The position numbers and the translations under genes are program-made. DNA of 8,693 nucleotides, taken from contig CACYDZ010000033.1 of the NCBI GenBank assembly GCA_902773265.1, positions 1 to 8,693 on the forward strand. The letters are read 5' to 3'. Positions 1 to 6,822 of the stretch are shown piece by piece. Each line of letters begins with the position of its first letter. Within the stretch, counting starts at the first letter, position 1. This DNA is from an uncultured Ruminococcus sp. (GTDB lineage: Bacteria; Bacillota; Clostridia; Oscillospirales; Acutalibacteraceae). The notes beneath the pieces are model-generated. The model did not search any database. It was not told the origin of the DNA and saw only the letters and a program-made list of their open reading frames with translations.

Positions 1-85
1 AAAGGGCTTTGCCCTTTAAAATCCCACAAGGGGTTTCACCCCTTGACCCCACGAACTTTTTGAAAAAAGTTCGACAAAAACTTTT
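1..85 (-). repeat. Three-hairpin intergenic repeat, copy 1 (downstream of rel)
   Basis: Read on the minus strand, this is the leader AAAAGTTTTTGT (74-85) followed by three hairpins. Hairpin C is 52-60 paired with 65-73, 9 bp, loop TTCA. Hairpin B is 27-34 paired with 38-45, 8 bp, loop GAA. Hairpin A is 1-7 paired with 11-17, 7 bp, loop AAA. Between B and A is the segment GGATTTTAAAGGGC, which is present in all copies. The copy starts exactly at base 1, so it may be cut by the window edge. It lies after the rel stop codon in the direction of rel transcription, but no hairpin is followed by a proper U-run, so it is not a standard intrinsic terminator. Copy 3 is its closest match, in inverted orientation. 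Confidence 0.88.
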
Positions 86-138
86 ATGGCTCACTTCGTT
101 CACGATAACAGAATTAAGTTAATGACATTGGTTCTTAA

Positions 139-152
139 TCGCCCTTTAACTC
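139..152 (-). repeat. Half-hairpin remnant of the repeat next to the rel stop
   Basis: On the plus strand the 13-mer CGCCCTTTAACTC at 140-152 is identical to 8678-8690 at the end of copy 3, and TCGCCCTTTAA at 139-149 occurs twice in copy 2. Only one arm of hairpin A is present, so it cannot fold like the full copies. It abuts the TAA at 153-155. It may be a deletion relic or an insertion scar; the match is short and could be chance. Confidence 0.45.
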
Positions 153-2339
153 TTATATTCTGGAAACACTCTGTACACCGCTGATAGTTGACAGTTTGTC
201 AAAAATAAATTTCAGGTGTTCAATACTGCTTACAGTGATATTAAAACGCATACTGGCAATACCGCTTTTAATTTCTGATGAGTTAAAAGCATTGATGTTA
301 ATGTGCATAGACCCTAACATACTTGTAACATCTGCAAGCAGTCCCATTCTGTCCATAGCAATAATTTCTACAACAGTCTGATAGGATTCATTTTTGGACA
401 AGGTATCATTCCACTTAGCTTTAACCCACCTTGCTGCATTTTCAGGATTGCTGATATTATTGATAACATTATTACAGGAACACTTATGAATGGAAACACC
501 GTTACCACGAGTAATATAGCCGATAATTTTGTCACCACGCATAGGGTTGCAACATTTGGCAAGATTAATCAACATATCGTCAACACCTTCAACGAGGATA
601 TCACTATTCGCCTTATGTTTTACAGGAGTAATCTCTACGGTCTTTTCATCAAAGTTTTCGGTAGTCCGGTAATTCTTGCCGTAGAGTTCTTTCATACGGG
701 GAATTAATTTCCATGTCAATATTCCCCCATAACCTATGGCGGCATAGAAATCATCTAAAGTTGTAAACTGTTTTTTCAGGAGTTCGGAGAAAAATGCCGT
801 CCGTTCATCATCAGTCAGCAATATACCGTTATGTTTGAATACCTTTTCGATTTCCGCTTTGCCACGCTCTATATTCTCTTCACGACATTCCCTTTTGAAC
901 CATGTCTTGATTTTATTTCTTGCCTCGCTGGTTTTGACTTTTGTCAGCCAATCTCTTTTAGGCCCTGCTGTTTCTTTGGAGGTGAGAATTTCAATGATTG
1001 ACCCCATCTTGACAGGTGTATCAATAGGTGTGATTTTGCCGTCTGCCTTGGCACCAATCATTCTGTTGCCTACTTCGGAGTGTATAGCGTAAGCCACATC
1101 TATCATAGTTGAACCGACAGGTAAACTCAGTAAATCTCCTCTGGGTGTAAAGACATACACTTCTTCTGAAGCAAGGTCAGTTTTAATATTGGCAATAATT
1201 TCTGTTTCGTCATCAGACTGATTTTCCAGCATTTTTCTTATCCAGTCTGTTTTCGTATCCAGCGAATCTTCTTTTGTCAGTCCGAGTTTATATTTCCAGT
1301 GAGCGGCAATACCGTATTCAGCGGTATAGTGCATATCCCATGTTCTTATCTGAATTTCAAAAGGAACACCTTCCTTACCGATAACCGTTGTGTGTAAAGA
1401 CTGGTATTTATTTGGTTTCGGGGTAGAAATATAGTCCTTGAAACGGTTCGGCAACGGAGTATAGATATCATGTACGACACCTAGAATATTGTAACAGTCG
1501 CTGACGGAATCGACAATCACACGAACAGCAAAAATATCATAAATCTGTTCCAGACTTTTGCCTTTCATGAAAGTTTTTCTGTAAATGCCGTTGATACTTT
1601 TTACTCTGCCCTCTATATAGAGTTTGTCAACAAATTTAGTAGCTTTTGCCATAATTTCCGCTTTGATTTTTTCGATGAACTTTTTACGGTCAGTTTCGGT
1701 AAAGGACAGAGCATCTTCGATTTCTTTATAGCCGATAGGGTCAAGATATTGTAAGGAAAGGTCTTCTATTTCTTCCTTTACGGTTCGGATACCCAAACGA
1801 TGAGCAATCGGTGCATAGACTTCCATATTTTCCAGTGCCTTATCACGCCGTTTCTGTTCTTTCATACACTCAATCGTCCGCATATTATGTAAACGGTCAG
1901 CAAGTTTAATGATAATGACCCTGATATCATCAGACATGGCAATCAGCATTTTTCTGATATTTTCTGCCTGCTGTACTTCTTTCGTCATAGTCGAATAAGG
2001 GAGTTTTTTCAGCTTGGTCACACCGTCAATCAGATGGGCAATCGGTCGTCCGAACTTTTTGATAATCTCGTCCAGCGTGACATCTGTATCTTCTACCACA
2101 TCATGCAGCAAAGCGGCGACCACAGATTCTGTATCCATACCCAAATCCACAAGAATACACGCTACCGAAGTCGGGTGTAAAATATACGGAACACCTGACA
2201 CACGCCTCTGGCTGCCGTGAGCTTCATTGGCAAGGTTATATGCCTTTTCAATCAACTCCATGTTGTATTCTCTTCCGCTTAGCCGTATCATTTTTTTCAG
2301 TTCTTCATAATCCTGATAATGAACCATTACTTTTGCCAT
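153..2339 (-). CDS. rel: Bifunctional (p)ppGpp synthetase/hydrolase (long RSH protein, Rel)
   Basis: Cytoplasmic, ribosome-associated stringent-response enzyme. It makes (p)ppGpp from ATP and GTP/GDP and hydrolyses it again. Counting from the start chosen here (728 aa, normal for the family), the order is: HD hydrolase domain with the HP of SGVPYILHP near 55-56, HDVVED at 79-84 and LADRLHNMRT near 146-155; synthetase domain with RFKD at 299-302, YQSLHTT near 312-318 and EIQIRT near 328-333; TGS domain near 393-452; zinc-finger-like region with CCNP near 596-599 and HKCSC; ACT domain from about 652 to the end. RFKD is the RXKD type found in bifunctional Rel enzymes, not the EXDD of synthetase-only RelA, and the HD motif is intact, so both activities are expected. 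An upstream in-frame ATG at 2363 would add 8 residues, but those codons contain a strong Shine-Dalgarno sequence serving the ATG at 2339. The TAA stop is at 153-155. No convincing promoter was seen in the 248-nt gap before it. Confidence 0.97.
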   Translation of the reverse strand: MAKVMVHYQDYEELKKMIRLSGREYNMELIEKAYNLANEAHGSQRRVSGVPYILHPTSVACILVDLGMDTESVVAALLHDVVEDTDVTLDEIIKKFGRPIAHLIDGVTKLKKLPYSTMTKEVQQAENIRKMLIAMSDDIRVIIIKLADRLHNMRTIECMKEQKRRDKALENMEVYAPIAHRLGIRTVKEEIEDLSLQYLDPIGYKEIEDALSFTETDRKKFIEKIKAEIMAKATKFVDKLYIEGRVKSINGIYRKTFMKGKSLEQIYDIFAVRVIVDSVSDCYNILGVVHDIYTPLPNRFKDYISTPKPNKYQSLHTTVIGKEGVPFEIQIRTWDMHYTAEYGIAAHWKYKLGLTKEDSLDTKTDWIRKMLENQSDDETEIIANIKTDLASEEVYVFTPRGDLLSLPVGSTMIDVAYAIHSEVGNRMIGAKADGKITPIDTPVKMGSIIEILTSKETAGPKRDWLTKVKTSEARNKIKTWFKRECREENIERGKAEIEKVFKHNGILLTDDERTAFFSELLKKQFTTLDDFYAAIGYGGILTWKLIPRMKELYGKNYRTTENFDEKTVEITPVKHKANSDILVEGVDDMLINLAKCCNPMRGDKIIGYITRGNGVSIHKCSCNNVINNISNPENAARWVKAKWNDTLSKNESYQTVVEIIAMDRMGLLADVTSMLGSMHININAFNSSEIKSGIASMRFNITVSSIEHLKFIFDKLSTISGVQSVSRI

Positions 2340-2346
2340 TTGCAAT

Positions 2347-2354
2347 CCCCCTCT
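2347..2354 (-). promoter_or_regulatory. Ribosome binding site deciding the rel start
   Basis: The minus strand reads AGAGGGGG here, followed by 7 nt and then the ATG at 2339 (MAKVMVHY). This is a good Shine-Dalgarno sequence and spacing. It lies inside the 8-codon extension that would result from starting at 2363, so the shorter protein is preferred. Confidence 0.8.
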
Positions 2355-2409
2355 TTCTTCCAAAGATATTGCTATCCCTGAATAATTCCACTAATAAGAA
2401 ATTCCTAGC

Positions 2410-2476
2410 CGATTAAGGGCTGTCGCCCTTTAAAATCCTGCCCGATTAAAGGGCTGTCGCCCTTTAAAATCCTGCC
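2410..2476. repeat. Tandem duplication of the hairpin A module
   Basis: Unit 1 (2410-2442, 33 nt) and unit 2 (2443-2476, 34 nt) are identical except for one extra A in unit 2. Each contains one complete hairpin A, its GACA/TGTC loop and the AGGATTTT linker. The duplication covers module A plus linker only, so the element seems to evolve by whole modules. Confidence 0.9.
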
Positions 2477-2533
2477 CAAAGGCTCCGCCTTTGGAATCCG
2501 CCACTTTTTGAAAAAAGTGGACAAAAACTTTTC
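2410..2533 (-). repeat. Three-hairpin intergenic repeat, copy 2 (between recJ and rel), with hairpin A doubled
   Basis: The minus-strand order is a leader (2521-2532), then hairpin C (2501-2508 with 2513-2520, 8 bp, loop TTCA), hairpin B (2476-2483 with 2487-2494, 8 bp, loop GGA), a first hairpin A (2446-2454 with 2459-2467, 9 bp, loop GACA) and a second hairpin A (2415-2420 with 2425-2430, 6 bp, plus a bulged extension). Stem B is CCAAAGGC/GCCTTTGG, against CAAGGGG/CCCCTTG in the other copies, so the arms differ but still pair. The copy fills about half of the 248-nt recJ-rel gap and is oriented with transcription, in the 3' region of recJ. The rest of the gap (2340-2409 and 2534-2587) shows the rel ribosome site and nothing else I can name. 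Confidence 0.9.
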
Positions 2534-2587
2534 TTTGTCATAGCTATGAGTTGCTTTCTATCATGCAGATTTTTTATATAACCCCTT

Positions 2588-4633
2588 TCACAGATAACTC
2601 TTTAACCGTTTCATAATGTCCGCACTTTCCAGTTCTGCTTTACCATCAAAGGGAAGAATTTCAATAAAGGTTTCCTCTCCGTTTTTACGATACTCTATCA
2701 GGGAAAGCTGATACATTGCGGTTAAAATAACCTGTAATCTTCCGTAGTTCAGTCTTTCGTTATTCAGTCGGTGACAAAGAATATCTTCTCCGAAATACCA
2801 CCGTCTTATCCGTCGGATAAATTTGAACACATTCACAAAATCTTCTCTTGATGGCATCAGCAAACTGATTTCTTCTTTGTCTAAGTTCTGTAAATTCATC
2901 AGTTTTTCAAACAGTCTGTTGTGTTCCAGCATAAGCAAGTTATCATCACTGCTGAATTTTATTTCTTTGGCAATAATGCTGATGGACTGACGGTTGTTAT
3001 AGTCATTGATATCTACTGTTACGGCAATATCCAGTACATCACCGGTAATATACGGAAATTCTTCAGGTGTCATAAAAAATTGCATTACATTAATAATAAC
3101 ACTTTCTCGCTGAAATGCAAGTCTTAAATGTTTATTTCCTCCCATAGGAGTAATGGATATCAATTCCATATGATAAACACCGAAAATGGGTGTGGGATTA
3201 CCTGCCCCGAACGGTTCAAGTAAAGCAATACTCTTCGCCAGTTCTATATCCAGAAACTTCGGATTGATTTTACAGTCAATGTTCAAGGTCATAAAAGGAA
3301 CACCTTTCATAATGGCGTACTCATTTAGCCTGACGGAAAATTCTTCAATATCAGATGTCTTCATACTAAGACCAACTGCCATCGGGTGTCCGCCAAAATG
3401 GGAAAACAAATCCTGACAAGTGGTGATTGCCTCAATAAGAGAAAAACCCTCTATACTTCTTCCACTGCCTTTGGCGTTATCTCCATCAACGGTGATAAGA
3501 ATATTTGGCTTGCCGTAAATCTCTTTTATGCGTGATGATACAATACCGATTACTCCCTGATGCCAGTTTTCTCCGCTGATGACCATAACAGGTAAATATC
3601 TGATATAGGGATTGTTTTCTATGTAAGTTTTCACTTCTTCAAGAATTGTTTTTTCGATTGCCTGCCGTTGGGTGTTATCTTCGGTAAGTGCTTCGGCAAT
3701 CTCACGGGCAACCGCATCATCATCTGTCAACAGAAGCTGTACGGATTTTTCAGACAGTGCCAGTCTTCCGCAAGCGTTAATTCTGGGTACTAAAGTAAAT
3801 GCCAGTTTGTTGGCGGTGATTTTTTTATTGCCTTTCAGTCCTGCGGTATCTAACAAAGCTGTAATGCCACGATTATTCATGTCAATAATGTGATGCAGTC
3901 CGTTTTTGACAAGTATCCTGTTCTCCCCTGTAAGAGAAACTACATCGCCTATCGTTCCTAAACTGACAATATCAGAATAGCGTTCCAACAAATCTGCCAA
4001 ATCAAGGTTATCGTCTTCCAATGCCATAATCAGTTTGAAAGCTACTCCCACTCCCGAAAGGTGTTTGAATACTGACAGACAATCTTTGCGGTGAGGATTG
4101 ACAATCGCAACTGCCTCAGGCAGAATTTCGGGTGGTGTATGGTGGTCGGTAACAACCGTATCTATACCAAGACTTTCGGCATAAGCAATCTCTTTGACTG
4201 CCGAAATACCATTGTCTACCGTAACAATAAGATTAGTCCCTCTTTGATAAATTTTGTCAACGGCACTGTTATTCATACCATACCCCTCACTTTCCCTTGA
4301 GGGAATATAGTAGGTAATATCTGCTCCTATGGATTGAAGATAGTCGTATAACAATGCAGTAGAAGTAACACCGTCAGCATCATAATCGCCATAAATACAG
4401 ATTTTTTCGTGATTTTGTAACGCCTGTCTGATACGCTCCACAGCTTTGACCATATCTGTCATGAGAAAAGGGTCATCTAATTCTTCCTCTTCATATAAAA
4501 ACTGTTCGACTTCTTCAGCGGTATTCAATCCTCTTATGTTCAGCAACATTGCTGTTATAGGAGGAATACCTGATTGTTGTGCCAGAGTGTTGACAGCTTC
4601 TTTATCTATTTTTTTAATTTTCCAATATTTCAT
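2588..4633 (-). CDS. recJ: Single-stranded-DNA-specific 5'-3' exonuclease RecJ
   Basis: Cytoplasmic DHH-family nuclease that degrades single-stranded DNA 5' to 3' in recombination and in mismatch or base-excision repair. At 681 aa it is longer than the roughly 577-aa E. coli protein and shorter than the roughly 786-aa Bacillus one. Visible DHH-domain motifs are YGDYDADGVT at 81-90, VTVDNGIS near 137-144, TDHH at 162-165 and GDVVSLTGENR near 229-239; these carry the metal-binding Asp and His residues. The DHHA1 part shows GENWHQGVIGIV at 354-365, KGSGRS at 388-393 and HFGGHPMAVG at 412-421. An OB-fold-like region follows at about 450-560 (LEPFGAGNPTPIF near 472-484). The last 115 residues or so are an extension of the kind seen in Firmicute RecJ proteins, for which I assign no activity. 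The ATG at 4633 lies 15 nt after the recN stop, with AGCAGG as a moderate ribosome site, so it is probably co-transcribed with recN. The TGA stop is at 2588-2590. Confidence 0.97.
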   Translation of the reverse strand: MKYWKIKKIDKEAVNTLAQQSGIPPITAMLLNIRGLNTAEEVEQFLYEEEELDDPFLMTDMVKAVERIRQALQNHEKICIYGDYDADGVTSTALLYDYLQSIGADITYYIPSRESEGYGMNNSAVDKIYQRGTNLIVTVDNGISAVKEIAYAESLGIDTVVTDHHTPPEILPEAVAIVNPHRKDCLSVFKHLSGVGVAFKLIMALEDDNLDLADLLERYSDIVSLGTIGDVVSLTGENRILVKNGLHHIIDMNNRGITALLDTAGLKGNKKITANKLAFTLVPRINACGRLALSEKSVQLLLTDDDAVAREIAEALTEDNTQRQAIEKTILEEVKTYIENNPYIRYLPVMVISGENWHQGVIGIVSSRIKEIYGKPNILITVDGDNAKGSGRSIEGFSLIEAITTCQDLFSHFGGHPMAVGLSMKTSDIEEFSVRLNEYAIMKGVPFMTLNIDCKINPKFLDIELAKSIALLEPFGAGNPTPIFGVYHMELISITPMGGNKHLRLAFQRESVIINVMQFFMTPEEFPYITGDVLDIAVTVDINDYNNRQSISIIAKEIKFSSDDNLLMLEHNRLFEKLMNLQNLDKEEISLLMPSREDFVNVFKFIRRIRRWYFGEDILCHRLNNERLNYGRLQVILTAMYQLSLIEYRKNGEETFIEILPFDGKAELESADIMKRLKSYL

Positions 4634-4648
4634 AAATACATACCTGCT

Positions 4649-6340
4649 TTATTTCTGCTGAATGAGAGAAATCCTGTTTTGATGATTCAGCATTTCTTCA
4701 GCGTGTTGTAAAGTAATTTCTGTAATAGAAACACCACCGATAATACGGGCAAGTTCCTGTTTGCGTTGTTCAAAATCAAGATGGGTTACCTGTGTGAATG
4801 TGCGGTTATTTTCTGTTTTTTTCTGAATGAACAGGTGTTCATCAGCTAAAGAGGCTATCTGTGCCTGATGAGTAATACAGATAACCTGTCTTGTTTCGGA
4901 TAAAGATTTCAGCTTATAGCCTACTTTTTGTGAAGCACTTCCGCTGATACCTGTATCTACTTCATCAAAAATCATCGTATCAACAATATTATTCTTTGCC
5001 AGCACATTGGTTATTGCCAGCATCATTCGGGAAAGTTCTCCGCCTGACGCAATTTTGGAAACAGGTTTCGGTTCTTCTCCCAGATTTGCCGAAATCAGAA
5101 ATTCCAGTTTATCACATCCGTTTTCGTTGAGCGGACATCTTTCCGTATGCACTTTCAAATTGACATTCGGCATATCCAGAAATTTCATTTCCTCTTTGAC
5201 TTTTGCCATAAAATGTATAGAAATTTCTTTCCGCTTTGTCGAAAGCTGTAAAGCAAGCTGTTTTGTTTTCTGAAAATAATTGTCATACTCTTTCTGCAAG
5301 CGTTCCATACTAAATTCATAATCTTCCAGACGGGCAAGTTCTGTTTTAGCATTTTCGTAAAAGGTCAGTATTTCCTGTGTGGTACTGCCATACTTCTTGG
5401 AAAGCCGATATAATAAGTCCAGCCGTTCTTCAATCTCTGTCAGACGGTAAGGGTCGATATCTGTTTCTGCTATCAGATTGGCAATCTCCTGCGAACAATC
5501 CTGTAAATCATAATAGCTGTTTGTTATGCGTTCACTTAATTTTTCTGCCTGCGGTAAATATTCCGCAACCGTACTTAATTCATTTCCACATTCTCTCAAA
5601 AAAGAAAGACAGCCTTCCAGAGTATCATTACCATTTAATAAACGGTCAACCGCTGAAAGCCCTTTTAAAATATCCTGAATATTCAAGGCTTTTGTGCGTT
5701 CTTCAGTAAGGCGTTCATATTCCCCTTCTTTTGGGGCAGCTTCTTCAATTTCGTTAATCTGATATTTCAATAAATCTATTTGTCGTTCTCTTTGCGAATC
5801 TTCCATCTGTGCGTTATGGAGTTTTTTCTTACATTCCCGTAACTTTGCCAGATTTTTGCGGTATTCTGCCTTGAGTTCGTCCAGATTTCCCATATTGTCA
5901 ATGTAGGAAATGTGATTTTCACTTGACATCAGATGATAACTTTCATGCTGTCCATGAATATTGACCAGATATCCTGCAATCTCTTTCAGGATAGATAATG
6001 TAGCAGGTCTGCCGTTAATACGACAGGAACTTTTTCCGTTTGCCGTGAATTTCCGCTGTAACAGCAATTCGTTATCTTCATCAAATTCATAACCGTAATG
6101 GGTCAATAATTCTGTAACTGTCGGATTGTTCACGGTAAAACTGCCTGATACAAGAGCATAGCTTTCTCCTGAACGAATCATATCCTTTGAAATCTTACCG
6201 CCAAGCAAAGAATTGACCGCTCCTATAATAATGGATTTTCCGGCACCCGTTTCGCCCGTCAGTACATTGAACCCTGACTGAAATTCTATAGTTGTTTTTT
6301 CGATTACCGCAATATTTTCTATATACAGTGAGTTGAGCAA
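4649..6340 (-). CDS. recN: DNA repair protein RecN (SMC-like ATPase)
   Basis: SMC-family ATPase that acts early in double-strand-break repair and is thought to bring DNA ends together. It is 563 aa, typical for RecN. Walker A is GETGAGKS at 29-36; a Q-loop-like HGQHES lies at 129-134; a long, charged, coiled-coil-like middle runs from about 150 to 385; the ABC signature ASGGELSR is at 431-438; Walker B MIFDEVD is at 456-462; and the switch histidine lies in ITHQAQIA at 489-496. The two half-ATPase domains therefore flank the coiled coil as the family requires. The start is a TTG at 6338-6340. It is supported by the family's usual N-terminus (MLxxLxIxNIAVI) and by AAAGCGGTG about 7 nt upstream. 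The gene begins 14 nt after the argR stop; the argR-recN pair is a classic Firmicute neighbourhood. The TAA stop at 4649-4651 lies next to the recJ ribosome site, consistent with coupled expression. Confidence 0.97.
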   Translation of the reverse strand: MLNSLYIENIAVIEKTTIEFQSGFNVLTGETGAGKSIIIGAVNSLLGGKISKDMIRSGESYALVSGSFTVNNPTVTELLTHYGYEFDEDNELLLQRKFTANGKSSCRINGRPATLSILKEIAGYLVNIHGQHESYHLMSSENHISYIDNMGNLDELKAEYRKNLAKLRECKKKLHNAQMEDSQRERQIDLLKYQINEIEEAAPKEGEYERLTEERTKALNIQDILKGLSAVDRLLNGNDTLEGCLSFLRECGNELSTVAEYLPQAEKLSERITNSYYDLQDCSQEIANLIAETDIDPYRLTEIEERLDLLYRLSKKYGSTTQEILTFYENAKTELARLEDYEFSMERLQKEYDNYFQKTKQLALQLSTKRKEISIHFMAKVKEEMKFLDMPNVNLKVHTERCPLNENGCDKLEFLISANLGEEPKPVSKIASGGELSRMMLAITNVLAKNNIVDTMIFDEVDTGISGSASQKVGYKLKSLSETRQVICITHQAQIASLADEHLFIQKKTENNRTFTQVTHLDFEQRKQELARIIGGVSITEITLQHAEEMLNHQNRISLIQQK

Positions 6341-6354
6341 AATAATACACCGCT

Positions 6355-6804
6355 TTACATAATTTTTTTTAATTCCGATACCAGTGCCGCTGATTTGGTG
6401 TTAGATGAAGTCACTACAAAAATCGTATCATCTCCTGCAATGGTTCCCAATATACCGTCCAGTTCGATGGAGTCCAGTTCATAACATACCCCTTGAGCCA
6501 TTCCGCTGGTAGTTTTCAGCACTATCATATTCTGTGCAAAGTCTATACTGCGTACCGCTGTTTTAAAGATAGTTTTAAAAGAAGATTGTGTATCCATATT
6601 TTCGTCTTTCTGAGCAACAGTATATTTATATTTTCCATTGGCTATGGGAACTTTAATCAGTTTCAATTCATTAATATCTCTCGATACCGTTGCTTGTGTG
6701 ACATTGAAATTTTTTTCTCGGAGTTTATCCAGTAATTCTTCCTGTGTATCAATATCATATTCCTGTATGATTTCCAGCAATACTGCCTGTCTGTGCGATT
6801 TCAT
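6355..6804 (-). CDS. argR: Arginine repressor ArgR/AhrC
   Basis: Hexameric, arginine-responsive transcription factor that represses arginine biosynthesis and can activate arginine catabolism. It is 149 aa, the usual size. The N-terminal winged helix-turn-helix contains NVTQATVSRDINELKLIKV (about 34-52), with the family-defining SRD at 41-43. A linker at about 62-80 leads into the C-terminal oligomerisation and arginine-binding domain, with GMAQGVCYELD near 101-111 and ILGTIAGDDT at 118-127, whose paired Asp residues contact arginine in characterised relatives. The ATG at 6804 is preceded by a strong AGGGAGGA with 6-nt spacing. The gene starts 18 nt after nadK and ends 14 nt before recN, so it should be expressed from the shared operon. 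I found no clear ARG box in the window, so self-regulation is not supported here. The stop is at 6355-6357. Confidence 0.97.
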   Translation of the reverse strand: MKSHRQAVLLEIIQEYDIDTQEELLDKLREKNFNVTQATVSRDINELKLIKVPIANGKYKYTVAQKDENMDTQSSFKTIFKTAVRSIDFAQNMIVLKTTSGMAQGVCYELDSIELDGILGTIAGDDTIFVVTSSNTKSAALVSELKKIM

Positions 6805-6822
6805 CAGAAGTCCTCCCTTAAA

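Noticed and set aside
1..85. Standard intrinsic terminator for rel
   Set aside because: Hairpins B and C are not followed by a U-run on the transcribed strand, and hairpin A has only three U residues within its own stem. A weak or bidirectional terminator remains possible.
2340..2363. Longer rel protein starting at the ATG at 2363
   Set aside because: The extra eight codons contain the AGAGGGGG ribosome site for the ATG at 2339, and the extension adds no family-conserved sequence.
2377..2392. ArgR operator (ARG box) upstream of rel, from a TGAATAATTCCA-like stretch
   Set aside because: The half-sites are incomplete and too close together for the usual 18-bp box, and the match is weak in A/T-rich DNA.
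2410..2476. CRISPR array
   Set aside because: Only two units lie side by side with no unique spacers, and each unit is itself a hairpin plus linker. No cas gene is present.
5377..5709. 110-aa open frame on the plus strand
   Set aside because: It lies wholly antisense to the well-supported recN coding sequence, has no recognisable domain and looks like a shadow frame. The other plus-strand frames are rejected for the same reason.
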